Positions 1-8,293 are shown, counted from the stretch's first letter. The stretch is DNA of 47,209 nucleotides from Bacteroidaceae bacterium (GCA_017379075.1 JAFNXL010000043.1:1-47209); one strand, 5' to 3'. Numbers and translations are program-made. Notes: a model not told the origin generated them from the sequence alone.

Positions 1-200
1 ACAGATGACCGCAGATTTTGATTTTTGACAGAAGAACAAAAGAACAAGTTTTTGGGTCTTGAGCAATGAGCGATGAGCGGTGAGAGTAGGGACGTCTGCG
101 TGCAGCGTCCGAAGTTTACTCACGCCAATCCCACCAATCCCGCCAAAGGTTTAGAGCAATATTGCGTGAGATTCGTGAGATTATAACCCTATGTTCCGTA

Positions 201-274
201 CCATCGGATATGCCATCCGATGGAATTGAGGTGGGAATTTACAATCCCCTTCTATGCTATCGGGTTACAGACCC
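201..274. repeat. Three small hairpins in the composite repeat
   Basis: CCATCGGAT (201-209) pairs with ATCCGATGG (215-223) over a 5-base loop. An imperfect GGGA/TCCC stem around a TTAC loop follows at 233-248, and a GGGT/ACCC stem around TACAG at 262-274. The segment lies between two copies of GTGAGATTATAACYCT (175-190 and 375-390). It therefore looks like an insertion into, or a rearrangement of, the composite repeat that is uninterrupted at 4740-4862. Confidence 0.6.
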
Positions 275-429
275 TTATACTCAAAAACAGTGAATAACAT
301 ATCCGCCGTAACAGGAAGACATGTTTTTCTCTTTTGATTCTTATGTTCTTATGTCTAGTCCTTTTCGTGAGAGCGTGAGATTATAACTCTTGTGTACTCT
401 TCGGACGCTGCACGCAGACGTCCCTACCC

Positions 430-560
430 TCTCACCTCTCACAGCTCATTGCTCACGGCTCATAACTCACTACTCATTGCTCAAAATGTTCTTTTGTCGA
501 AAAATCTCACAACTCGCAACTCATTGCTCATCGCTCAAAGCTCACAACTCACCGCTGAAG
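430..560 (+). repeat. Perfect-register heptamer array (RCTCAYN)
   Basis: Two runs of eight 7-base units keep an exact 7-base register. The first, 430-485, includes GCTCATT, GCTCACG, GCTCATA, ACTCACT and ACTCATT. The second, 505-560, includes ACTCGCA, ACTCATT, GCTCATC, GCTCAAA and GCTCACA. They are separated by a spacer containing TGTTCTTTTGTC. The opposite-strand version (TGAGNNN) lies at 61-86, so the arrays bracket the 87-429 segment as an inverted pair. Because 7 is not a multiple of 3, the array opens in several frames; the resulting Ser/Leu/His-rich frames are not genes. Confidence 0.85.
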
Positions 561-646
561 ATTGCATCTACAGTTTACAAAACAGCGAATTTGCCACAGA
601 TAATCAAAAAGGTGCCTTATCATTAGGTCGTTCCGAAAAAAAACGT

Positions 647-654
647 TATTTTTG
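647..654 (+). promoter_or_regulatory. Bacteroidota -7 box for the 681 gene
   Basis: TATTTTTG matches TAnnTTTG. Transcription would start near 661, giving a leader of about 20 bases before the ATG at 681. No clear TTTG -33 box is present. Confidence 0.5.
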
Positions 655-680
655 CAAAATGAACTTGATTAATACCGCCC

Positions 681-3600
681 ATGAAAAAGTTATTTTTATC
701 AAACAAAAACAGACCTGAATTATTTTTCGGCAGGTTCTTACTACGCGCATTGTTTTTCATTGTACTACAAATTGTAACAATGAATATATATTTGAATGCA
801 CAAACCATCTCACTCAATGCCACCGTAGTAGATGATGCCACAGGCGAACCTCTCCCCTATGCAAGCATATATGTAAGTCCGGAAGTGGGTTCGATGACTA
901 ACGATGCCGGAGTATTTCAATTGGAACTGGAACAGGGGCAACGCATCCGCATATCGTATGTGGGATATGAAACACTTCACACCAGCGTTGCTGCAGGAGA
1001 ACAGACTTACAGGCTAAGACCATTAACTGCCAACATGAATGAAATCACCGTTCTGCCAAAAGAAGATATCATGCTGAATGTGGCAAAACGCCTATATAAA
1101 GAATTCCGCTGGAAGAAGAATAAAGATTCTGATTATTTCTATCGCCTCACACATTCGTTTTCGGGAAACACAGAAATGGTGGAAGCCTTTTTGCGAGGTC
1201 ATTCGGCCATAAGCCTGCGTGATTACAAGTTTTATAGCGGGCGCAGAATCAGACAGACCAGATACAGCCGTACCGAATCCAAGATTTCCTATTCGGACAT
1301 GGTTCATTTCAATGAGTTGAGTCCGATGACAGTAGGTACATCCTTTTGGTCAACAGCCATGCTGCCCATGTTCATAAAAAAGTATTTAAAATTAACGGTA
1401 TATCAGGTAACCGGAGATGATATCCACTTCAATGACAGGCCCTATGGAGTAAGTTATTTTGCTTATCACACAAGCGTAAAAGAAGCGACGTCATCAAATG
1501 GGAACCGAATATATTGTATTGAGATGAGACGAAAGGATGGTCTTGATTATCCGATAGTAGACGGCACGCTATATGTTGACGCCGAAGATTACCGGCTCTT
1601 AAGTTTTGAAGGAAAGATCAGCAACCTGATGATGAACGTGGGCATAGACTTTCACAACCAAAGCCACCACATCAAACCGGAAATAAAAATACAATACAAG
1701 CATGACAACGGATTTACCGAAGTGGATAACATTGTGGCATACATGGAAATGGGGGACATGAAAACCCGCTCCGTCCTATACAACATGCAGAAACGCAAAC
1801 TGCCCTTCAAAAAGCGGAAAGCCCAAAGTGGCGACCTCATTTCGGCCATTGACGCAACCGGGTATGACCCAGAACAATGGAAAGATGAAATTGTCCACCG
1901 CACAGTGGAGGAACAACATTTGGCGTGGTTTGCCACACTTTCTGCAAAGGAACAGGAAGAATGGATTTCCGCAAACATTGACACCACATTCGCTTTTGCT
2001 GGCGAGTTCAAGCCTTTGGTAAAACGGCTGGCAAACTTTGGCCAGGCCATTCCACAAGAAAAGGTTTATGTACACATGGACAACACCAGTTATATGCTTG
2101 GGGACACCATTTGGTTCAAGGCTTATACCAGACAGACCAACAATAACCGTCCGTCAAACATCAGCGGTGTGCTTTATGCCGAACTCTGGAACCATGACGG
2201 ATATCTTGTGGAACGGAAAATGATTGAAATGAACCACGGAAGCGGACATGGGTATTTTGTCCTTAATCCCCAAATGCAATATGCCGGATTCTACGAACTG
2301 CGGGCCTATACTCGCTGGCAACTGAACTGGGGCGTGTTCGAACACAAGCATTCGCGTATTGCAAGCCAATGGTTCCCCAACAAAGAGATGGAAAAACGTT
2401 TTTACCGCGACTACCATAAACTCTATAGCCGCACGTTTCCGGTCTATGATCAACCGGATTCACCCGAATCACAGTCAAGATACATGACCATGCGTACCTT
2501 CAGGCGTACCTTCAAGAAGGAACAGGACAAACGCAAGCTGACGCTCACTCTTTATCCCGAAGGTGGCACTCCAGTTGCCGGCACTCCTTGCAGAACTGCA
2601 TTTGAAGCGGCATGGAGCGACGGACAATGGGTGGAAGGATGGCTTCACATTGGCAAAGATTCTGTTCCTGCCACAAACCGTGGAAGAGGTGTCTTCACCT
2701 ACACTCCTGTTGCTGGAGAAAAACTTTCTGTCATCTTCAAAACAAAAAACGGAGAAACGGCAGAGGCCAAATCTCTGAGAGGAGAACCAGACGGTGTTGC
2801 CCTGCAGATAAGGCAAAACGAAACAGGCTGGACCATTGAAAGCCGTATCGGCGGCAATCTTTCCGCAGACAGTCTTGCCATAACCGTCATGCACCAAGGC
2901 AAGCTGTTAAAGTTCTGGAACCGTGTAGGAGAACCGTTTACTCTTCCTGTTTCCGCATTGGAAAGCGGTGTCCACCAGGTTACAGTGTTTGACACCCAGG
3001 GCAGAGTCTATGCCGACAGACTTTTCTTCAACTACACATCAGCGGACAACCGCCCGACGGTAAAGATTAACGGGATAAAGGAAAGCTATGCTCCTTTCCA
3101 GCCGATAGAACTTCAAGTGTCAACAGACAATGCCGGCTCTTCCATGTCGCTGGCTGTCCGCGACGCAAATGTTATGGACAAGACGTTTGACAACGGAAAC
3201 ATCCTGACCGAAATGCTGCTGGCAAGCGAGATTAAAGGTTTTGTGCCTGATCCAGGTTGGTATTTCCAGACCGACAACAAGGAACGCCGTCAGGCATTGG
3301 ACTTGCTTATGATGACACAGGGCTGGAGGCGGTTTGACTGGCGCAGCATGGCGGTCCGCGGCGTATGGGATCTTACACAACCCGACGAAAAAGCCCCTAT
3401 CCTCATAGGCAAGGTTTATGATAGTGAAATAAGTGACTATAATTTCCATTTGCAGGATAATAACGACACAACGCTAATTTACGAGACTCCACGCAAGAAT
3501 TTCGACATCAAGCGTGAAGTCCGTGTCAGAGCCGAACTACAGCCGTTAGCCAGTGTGAACAAGGACAGTGCCGTGCTTTATCTTGACAAGATTGTCGTAT

Positions 3601-4691
3601 TGGAACGCGAGACCAAGGGGCATAAGTTCCGTCTTCAGCTACCCAAGATGTACGACAAGAACATTCTGTTTCTGGCTGCATCTGATACCACCAAATGGAA
3701 AAAAGGGAAAGAACACATTTGGATTCAAGGCAGCAGAGATAACAAAGTACTATCGAAGAAACATCAGAAACGCAAAGAGTTGCAGCCGGCAGAATTCAGC
3801 GTTAAGGTGGACTTTCATTATCCGCGGTTTGTCAAACCATACACTTTCCATCAGACCCATATTATGGATACCTCCATAGAAGAAGAAAAGACGGGAAACA
3901 CCTTGCTTTCAGACGGCACAACGCAGATGAAAGAGGTTGAGGTAAAGGGTAAGAGAAATGTATGGAGACGCTTTAATGACGAATATCCCGTAGCCATTAT
4001 AGATGCTGAGGTGGCCAGAAATATGGAATTCGATGATGGTCTACCATTGGCACGCATTTTTGTTGGAGATTTTGGCAGTGACTTTCCCTATGCGTCATGG
4101 GATGATCCGGATAGAAGTTTAAGTCGTGACCGTATATACAACCGCTACGCGTGGAATGCCAACCGCCGTCGACACAAAGGTTTGAGCATACACCCCGATT
4201 CTATCTATCTACGTTCACAACTGTATTCTTTCCATGAAAGCTACCTGAAAAATTTCCCTCCAACTTCTATGGAGTTTCAGGAATACACAGATGCGCATGC
4301 TACTGACAAATATGTTATTTATACCGATTATTGTCCCCGCCTTGAAGGGAGCAACCGGTATAAAGGAGACAAACTTCCAGAAACAAATGTAGTGAGATAT
4401 AACTTCAATGTAACCGGAGAATACAAATTACGCATGATTTACCGCGACCGCAGATTCTTTATGGAAGGCTTTGCCTATCCTGCCGAATGTTACAGTCCCG
4501 ACTACAGCAAGCAGACACCGCCCGACAGCATCAAGGACTACCGCCGCACGCTCTACTGGAACCCCAACCTGATGCTGGACAAGGACGGAAAGGCTACCAT
4601 TACATTATATAATAACGCGCGCACGACACAAATCAGCGTGGATGCCGCAGGACAGGCTGCGGATGGAACATTGTTGTGGGGGGTTGAGTAA
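681..4691 (+). CDS. Large secreted carboxypeptidase-regulatory-like / MG2-like protein
   Basis: This 1336-residue protein is probably exported. Lys residues are followed by a hydrophobic stretch (about residues 20-40) ending near LNAQ. Residues about 42-110 fit a carboxypeptidase D regulatory-like domain (DATGEPLPYASIYV, then ISYVGYETL), the beta-sandwich found at the N-terminus of many Bacteroidota outer-membrane proteins. Residues about 455-560 resemble the MG2 domain of alpha-2-macroglobulin-like proteins (KVYVHMDNTSYMLGDTIWF). The C-terminus (YWNPNLMLDKDGKATITLY) is typical of the same large Bacteroidota family. No thioester (CxEQ) or TonB-dependent barrel is evident. Substrate and role are unknown. 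The stop codon lies inside a TGAGNNN heptamer array, so the last residues (GVE) may be repeat-derived. It appears monocistronic. Confidence 0.75.
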   Translation: MKKLFLSNKNRPELFFGRFLLRALFFIVLQIVTMNIYLNAQTISLNATVVDDATGEPLPYASIYVSPEVGSMTNDAGVFQLELEQGQRIRISYVGYETLHTSVAAGEQTYRLRPLTANMNEITVLPKEDIMLNVAKRLYKEFRWKKNKDSDYFYRLTHSFSGNTEMVEAFLRGHSAISLRDYKFYSGRRIRQTRYSRTESKISYSDMVHFNELSPMTVGTSFWSTAMLPMFIKKYLKLTVYQVTGDDIHFNDRPYGVSYFAYHTSVKEATSSNGNRIYCIEMRRKDGLDYPIVDGTLYVDAEDYRLLSFEGKISNLMMNVGIDFHNQSHHIKPEIKIQYKHDNGFTEVDNIVAYMEMGDMKTRSVLYNMQKRKLPFKKRKAQSGDLISAIDATGYDPEQWKDEIVHRTVEEQHLAWFATLSAKEQEEWISANIDTTFAFAGEFKPLVKRLANFGQAIPQEKVYVHMDNTSYMLGDTIWFKAYTRQTNNNRPSNISGVLYAELWNHDGYLVERKMIEMNHGSGHGYFVLNPQMQYAGFYELRAYTRWQLNWGVFEHKHSRIASQWFPNKEMEKRFYRDYHKLYSRTFPVYDQPDSPESQSRYMTMRTFRRTFKKEQDKRKLTLTLYPEGGTPVAGTPCRTAFEAAWSDGQWVEGWLHIGKDSVPATNRGRGVFTYTPVAGEKLSVIFKTKNGETAEAKSLRGEPDGVALQIRQNETGWTIESRIGGNLSADSLAITVMHQGKLLKFWNRVGEPFTLPVSALESGVHQVTVFDTQGRVYADRLFFNYTSADNRPTVKINGIKESYAPFQPIELQVSTDNAGSSMSLAVRDANVMDKTFDNGNILTEMLLASEIKGFVPDPGWYFQTDNKERRQALDLLMMTQGWRRFDWRSMAVRGVWDLTQPDEKAPILIGKVYDSEISDYNFHLQDNNDTTLIYETPRKNFDIKREVRVRAELQPLASVNKDSAVLYLDKIVVLERETKGHKFRLQLPKMYDKNILFLAASDTTKWKKGKEHIWIQGSRDNKVLSKKHQKRKELQPAEFSVKVDFHYPRFVKPYTFHQTHIMDTSIEEEKTGNTLLSDGTTQMKEVEVKGKRNVWRRFNDEYPVAIIDAEVARNMEFDDGLPLARIFVGDFGSDFPYASWDDPDRSLSRDRIYNRYAWNANRRRHKGLSIHPDSIYLRSQLYSFHESYLKNFPPTSMEFQEYTDAHATDKYVIYTDYCPRLEGSNRYKGDKLPETNVVRYNFNVTGEYKLRMIYRDRRFFMEGFAYPAECYSPDYSKQTPPDSIKDYRRTLYWNPNLMLDKDGKATITLYNNARTTQISVDAAGQAADGTLLWGVE

Positions 4692-4726
4692 TGAGTTGTG
4701 AGCAATGAGCCGTGAGAGATGAGTTA
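4685..4726 (-). repeat. Heptamer array overlapping a stop codon
   Basis: Six TGAGNNN units keep exact 7-base register: TGAGTAA, TGAGTTG, TGAGCAA, TGAGCCG, TGAGAGA, TGAGTTA. The first unit supplies the stop codon of the preceding gene (4689-4691). The array opposes the CTCA arrays at 4865-4892 and 4919-4953, bracketing a composite core as at 61-560. Confidence 0.85.
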
Positions 4727-4739
4727 GAACTGAAGATTC

Positions 4740-4862
4740 TTTTCTCACGCAAATCTCGCCAATCCCGCCAAAGGTTTAGAACAATTTCGTGAGATTCGTG
4801 GGATTCGCGTGAGACTATAATCCCATGTGTTATCTCCGGACGCTGCACGCAGACGTCCCTAC
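4740..4862 (+). repeat. Composite repeat, uninterrupted copy
   Basis: This segment contains CCCGCCAAAGGTTTAGAACA, then GTGAGACTATAATCCC (4809-4824), then the 26-base core starting CGGACGCTGC and ending GTCCCTAC (4837-4862). The left-end locus has the same order, but with about 200 bases between its two halves. The 26-base core can itself fold (GACGCTGC with GCAGACGTC, one bulged A). The core occurs three times in the window: 86-111 inverted, 402-427 and 4837-4862. Confidence 0.8.
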
Positions 4863-4864
4863 TC

Positions 4865-4953
4865 CCTCACTACTCATCACTCATTACTCACTGCCAAAAA
4901 AACTGTTCTTATGTCAAATCTCATCGCTCACAACTCATTGCTCATAACTCAAA
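4865..4953 (+). repeat. CTCA heptamer arrays
   Basis: Units in 7-base register occupy 4865-4892 (four) and 4919-4953 (five: TCTCATC, GCTCACA, ACTCATT, GCTCATA, ACTCAAA). The spacer contains TGTTCTTATGTC, close to the TGTTCTTTTGTC spacer of the 430-560 array. Confidence 0.8.
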
Positions 4954-5009
4954 AATCTGTCGCATTGGCGTCATCTGCGTGCCATTAAAAAACGAAAGGC
5001 GCATTCTTC

Positions 5010-5260
5010 ACAAAGTAGAGGCGATTCATTGCGGGATGAAAGGCGATTCATGGGCAAAGTAAAGGCGATTCGTTGCATCGGTTAAGACATTGCGGTGCGT
5101 TGGCAAAGACAATGCGGTGCATGAGCAAAGGCAATGCGGTGACTTTACCGGGGCACCGCATTGCCTTTTCAGAGCAGATATACTGCATGGGCCGATGCAG
5201 ATATACTGCAACGGCTGTAGAAGATATCTTAAACGGGCAACGCAGTACTACTGCTGTGAA
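5010..5260. repeat. Degenerate ~21-base repeats with hairpins
   Basis: Imperfect direct repeats of the form AAAGRCRATKC-TTGC occur about every 20-28 bases from 5012 to 5141 (AAAGGCGATTC, AAAGACAATGCGGTG, AAAGGCAATGCGGTG). The last unit (5127-5141) has a perfect 15-base inverse at 5154-5168 (CACCGCATTGCCTTT) over a 12-base loop. Two copies of GCAGATATACTGCA (5174-5187, 5197-5210) follow, then a related GCAGTACTACTGC. The units are too short, too degenerate and lack unique spacers, so this is not a CRISPR array. The function is unknown. Confidence 0.75.
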
Positions 5261-5263
5261 TTA

Positions 5264-5321
5264 TGAGCCGTGAGCAATGAGTATACCGTCTAATCCGAAA
5301 ACTCACAATTCATTACTCAAA
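5264..5321. repeat. Short opposed heptamer pair
   Basis: TGAGCCG, TGAGCAA and TGAGTAT (5264-5284) face ACTCACA, ATTCATT and ACTCAAA (5301-5321) across only 16 bases. This looks like a minimal or decayed version of the opposed arrays at 61-560 and 4685-4953. Confidence 0.65.
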
Positions 5322-5324
5322 GCT

Positions 5325-5360
5325 AAAAAAACCGCGGACATCGTTTAGGGTTGTCCGCGG
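5325..5360 (-). terminator. Intrinsic terminator of aspS
   Basis: On the minus strand a 9-base stem CCGCGGACA (with its inverse TGTCCGCGG, 5352-5360 and 5332-5340) has an 11-base loop and is followed by seven T residues. It lies 27 bases beyond the aspS stop. Confidence 0.9.
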
Positions 5361-5387
5361 ATTATCATATATTAACTTTATTAACTT

Positions 5388-7151
5388 TTATTCAGTGGGG
5401 AGATTCAATGAAAGACAAAGTTCATCGAGTTGTTTCTGGTCAATTGAACCTGGGGCATCCAACATGACATCGCGTCCACTGTTGTTCTTGGGGAAGGCTA
5501 TGCAGTCTCTGATGCTGTCCAATCCGGCGAAGAGGCTTACCCAACGGTCGAGACCGTATGCCAAGCCACCATGAGGGGGCGCTCCATACTTGAAAGCATT
5601 CATCAGGAAGCCGAACTGCTCCTGCGCCTTTTCGGGTGTGAAACCGAGAATCTCGAACATTCTTGCCTGCAAAGCCTGGTCATAGATACGGATGCTTCCT
5701 CCGCCCACTTCCACGCCATTGCATACCATGTCATAGGCATCTGCACGAACAGCTTCGGGGTCAGTGTCCAACAAGGGGATATCCTCTGTCTTGGGATGTG
5801 TGAAGGGATGGTGCATGGCCATGAGTCTGCCCTCTTCCTCGCTCCACTCGAACATGGGGAAATCAACCACCCAAAGAAGAGAGAACTTGTTCTTATCACG
5901 CAGTCCCATGCGTGAACCCATCTCCAGACGCAGTTCGCAAAGCTGCTTGCGAGTCTTCATGATGTCGTCTCCGCTGAGGATAAGTATCAGGTCGCCAGCT
6001 TCGGCACCCATTGCATTCTTCAGATTCTCAAGCACCTCGGGGGTATAGAACTTGTCCACGCTGCTCTTTACGCTGCCATCCTCCTGTACACGGGCATAAA
6101 CCATACCCTTTGCACCAATCTGGGGTCGCTTGACGAAGTCGGTAAGCTGGTCAATCTGCTTACGGGTGTAAACAGCCTGACCCTTGGCACAGATACCGCC
6201 GATATAGGCTGCATCGTTGAACACAGAGAACTCGCCAGTACCTTTCAATACATCCATCAGTTCCACAAACTCCATACCGAAACGGGTATCGGGCTTGTCA
6301 GAACCATAGAGACGCATGGCATCCGCCCAAGCGATACGGGGGAAGTCGCCCTCAATCTCCACTCCGCGCAATTCGCGGAAAAGATGCTTGGCCATGCCTT
6401 CGAAAAGCTGGATGACATCTTCCTGCTGAACGAATGACATTTCGCAGTCAATCTGGGTAAACTCGGGCTGACGGTCGGCTCGCAAGTCCTCATCGCGGAA
6501 ACACTTCACAATCTGGAAATAACGATCCATGCCCGCAACCATAAGCAGCTGCTTAAGGGTTTGGGGGCTCTGAGGCAGGGCATAGAACTGTCCGGGGTTC
6601 ATGCGGCTGGGCACAACAAAGTCGCGCGCACCTTCCGGAGTTGAACCGATGAGCATGGGAGTCTCAATCTCCAAGAATCCCTTGCTATCAAGATAACGGC
6701 GTACCTCCATAGTCATGCGGTGACGCAACTCGATATTTTCGCGTACATTGCTACGGCGAAGGTCCAAATATCGGTACTTCATGCGGATGTCGTCACCACC
6801 GTCAGAATTCTCTTCAATGGTAAAGGGAGGTGTGAGACTCTCGTTCAATACCGTAAGCTGCTCTGCAATGATTTCAATCTCACCAGTGGGGAGATTCTTG
6901 TTCTTGCTTTCGCGCTCGCTTACCTTGCCCACAATCTGGATTACGTATTCACGTCCCACGTGGTTGGCACGCGCACAAAGTTCGGCATCGTACTCTTCAT
7001 TGAAAACTATCTGGGTGATGCCATAACGGTCACGCAGGTCCACAAAGGTCATGCCACCCATCTTTCGGCTGCGCTGAACCCATCCGGCCAGCGTTACGGT
7101 AGATCCGCAATCGGAAATACGCAACTCGCCACAAGTTTTTGTCCTATACAT
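5388..7151 (-). CDS. aspS: Aspartate--tRNA ligase
   Basis: This cytosolic class II aminoacyl-tRNA synthetase charges tRNA-Asp with aspartate using ATP. The 587-residue length is that of the bacterial enzyme. It has an N-terminal OB-fold anticodon-binding domain (about residues 1-110, with [19 protein letters not shown]), class II motif 2 around [18 protein letters not shown], and an inserted bacterial GAD domain in the middle. Motif 3 near the C-terminus is [10 protein letters not shown]. The start [11 protein letters not shown] is the usual N-terminus of the family. It lies downstream of two tRNA-Lys genes on the same strand but is separated from them by an intrinsic terminator, so it is probably transcribed alone. 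It ends at a strong terminator. Confidence 0.97.
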   Translation of the reverse strand: MYRTKTCGELRISDCGSTVTLAGWVQRSRKMGGMTFVDLRDRYGITQIVFNEEYDAELCARANHVGREYVIQIVGKVSERESKNKNLPTGEIEIIAEQLTVLNESLTPPFTIEENSDGGDDIRMKYRYLDLRRSNVRENIELRHRMTMEVRRYLDSKGFLEIETPMLIGSTPEGARDFVVPSRMNPGQFYALPQSPQTLKQLLMVAGMDRYFQIVKCFRDEDLRADRQPEFTQIDCEMSFVQQEDVIQLFEGMAKHLFRELRGVEIEGDFPRIAWADAMRLYGSDKPDTRFGMEFVELMDVLKGTGEFSVFNDAAYIGGICAKGQAVYTRKQIDQLTDFVKRPQIGAKGMVYARVQEDGSVKSSVDKFYTPEVLENLKNAMGAEAGDLILILSGDDIMKTRKQLCELRLEMGSRMGLRDKNKFSLLWVVDFPMFEWSEEEGRLMAMHHPFTHPKTEDIPLLDTDPEAVRADAYDMVCNGVEVGGGSIRIYDQALQARMFEILGFTPEKAQEQFGFLMNAFKYGAPPHGGLAYGLDRWVSLFAGLDSIRDCIAFPKNNSGRDVMLDAPGSIDQKQLDELCLSLNLPTE

Positions 7152-7202
7152 AATTTTATATATTATATTTATTCAATCAATCAAATACTGTTGTCTTGAA
7201 AC

Positions 7203-7240
7203 AAAAAAAGAAGGGAAAACCATCTTGGTCATCCCTTCTT
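7203..7240 (-). terminator. Intrinsic terminator of the tRNA-Lys pair
   Basis: AAGAAGGGA (7208-7216) pairs with TCCCTTCTT (7232-7240). Read on the minus strand, the stem is followed by a T-rich tract (7203-7209). It sits just after the second tRNA-Lys and before aspS. Confidence 0.8.
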
Positions 7241-7244
7241 TCTG

Positions 7245-7317
7245 TACGCCCTCAGGGGCTCGAACCCTGGACCCATTGATTAAGAGTCAATTGCTCTACC
7301 AACTGAGCTAAGGACGC
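7245..7317 (-). tRNA. tRNA-Lys (anticodon CTT)
   Basis: This 73-base tRNA gene has no encoded CCA. The acceptor stem GCGTCCT pairs with AGGGCGT (two G-U pairs), and the D-arm is TAGCTCAGTTGGTAGAGC. The anticodon loop CTCTTAA gives anticodon CTT, reading AAG, and the T-arm CAGGG-TTCGAGC-CCCTG has the standard 7-base loop. The gene body is identical to the copy at 7341-7413. Confidence 0.97.
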
Positions 7318-7340
7318 ATCCGGAAAAATATTTTTTTTTG

Positions 7341-7413
7341 TACGCCCTCAGGGGCTCGAACCCTGGACCCATTGATTAAGAGTCAATTGCTCTACCAACT
7401 GAGCTAAGGACGC
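7341..7413 (-). tRNA. tRNA-Lys (anticodon CTT), second copy
   Basis: The 73-base gene body is identical to that at 7245-7317, with the same CTT anticodon. It is promoter-proximal; 23 bases containing a run of T/A separate the copies. Identity stops essentially at the gene ends, apart from a shared TG beside the 3' end. Confidence 0.97.
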
Positions 7414-7434
7414 TTATTTTTCCTTTTTGCGCTG

Positions 7435-7466
7435 CAAAGGTACGCACTTTTTATCAAGTGACCAAA
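7435..7466 (-). promoter_or_regulatory. Promoter of the tRNA-Lys pair
   Basis: On the minus strand, TTTG (7463-7466) is followed by a 20-base spacer and TACCTTTG (7435-7442). This matches the Bacteroidota consensus exactly. Transcription would start about 15 bases upstream of the tRNA. Confidence 0.8.
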
Positions 7467-7489
7467 TTTTATGCCATTTTTTTTAGCAT

Positions 7490-8293
7490 TTATTTCAAAT
7501 CATACACTTCTGAGTGGGTTTTTCTCTTCAGAATCTCCACATTAAAGTCTACACCAGGTATAATACCATGGTTTCTGAGCACAGACTCCATTGTCTTGCG
7601 AGCCAGTTCTGGATGGTTGTTTTCCTCACTAAGATGACAGAGCCAGACATGACGCAGTTTGGGCGTGGCATGCTGTGCAATCAGCGTTGCAGCGGTCTTA
7701 TTGCTTAGATGGCCCTTGTCGCTTCTGATTCTACCTTTGAGATAAGCAGAATAAGGACCCATCATCAGCATGTCCTCATCATGATTGGATTCAAGCACCA
7801 GATAATTGGCATTTGACACATTCTGCTCAATCAGGGGTGTCACGTGGCCTGCGTCTGTGATCAAACAGAACGTAACATCATTATTAACGACTGTATAGCC
7901 CACACAATCACTACTGTCATGGGGCACTTCAAATGGCGTGATCTGCAAATCACCTATGGTAACAGGCTCACCTTTGTTGATGAACCTTACATATTCGGCA
8001 CATAGTTTGGAAGACAAACAGTGGTTGCGGTTGATTCCACGATGAACAAGTTCGGTGGAATGGACTGGAATCTTCATGTCATTGGCAAATACGCCCAAAG
8101 CCTTGATGTGGTCGGCATGGTCATGCGTAACGAATATGGCATCAATCTCCTCAAGACTGATTCCAAGTTCCTTGAAGTGCTTTTTCATTGTACGGGCATT
8201 GATTCCCGCGTCAATGAGTATGCAACATTCATCGCTTTTTAACAAATAACTGTTTCCGCTACTTCCTGAACCTAAAGAAATGAATTTCAACAT
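7490..8293 (-). CDS. YycJ/WalJ-type MBL-fold metallo-hydrolase
   Basis: The 267-residue cytoplasmic protein starts MLKFISLGSGSSGNSYLL, the usual N-terminus of the YycJ/WalJ branch of the metallo-beta-lactamase fold. The metal-binding HxHxDH motif is H57-x-H59-x-D61-H62. Further conserved positions are the DAGH segment near residue 160 and the C-terminal CHLSEENNHPE. In Firmicutes the family is a predicted 5'-exonuclease linked to DNA repair and cell-division control; its role in Bacteroidota is not established. It has its own promoter (8314-8345) and no operon partner. Confidence 0.88.
   Translation of the reverse strand: MLKFISLGSGSSGNSYLLKSDECCILIDAGINARTMKKHFKELGISLEEIDAIFVTHDHADHIKALGVFANDMKIPVHSTELVHRGINRNHCLSSKLCAEYVRFINKGEPVTIGDLQITPFEVPHDSSDCVGYTVVNNDVTFCLITDAGHVTPLIEQNVSNANYLVLESNHDEDMLMMGPYSAYLKGRIRSDKGHLSNKTAATLIAQHATPKLRHVWLCHLSEENNHPELARKTMESVLRNHGIIPGVDFNVEILKRKTHSEVYDLK

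Larger units (their letters stand above)
1..680. repeat. Gene-free repeat-rich region with composite repeat
   Basis: There is no credible gene here; the short open frames at about 390-720 are translations of repeats. In order it holds the 20-mer GACAGAAGAACAAAAGAACA (27-46), a TGAGNNN heptamer array (61-86), and an inverted copy of a 26-base core (86-111). Next come the left half of a composite repeat (about 116-190, with CCCGCCAAAGGTTTAGAGCA), hairpins at 201-274, and a second GTGAGATTATAACYCT (375-390). The direct copy of the 26-base core is at 402-427, and CTCA heptamer arrays fill 430-485 and 505-560. The last 100 bases are AT-rich and carry the promoter of the next gene. Related pieces occur at 4685-5321 and 45850-46195. 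Confidence 0.8.

Noticed and set aside
390-718. Two overlapping short open frames rich in Ser, Leu and His
   Set aside because: They are translations of the heptamer repeat in different frames, without ribosome-binding context or homology.
5010-5170. Possible CRISPR array
   Set aside because: The repeats are degenerate, spaced about 20-28 bases with no unique spacers, and no cas gene is near.
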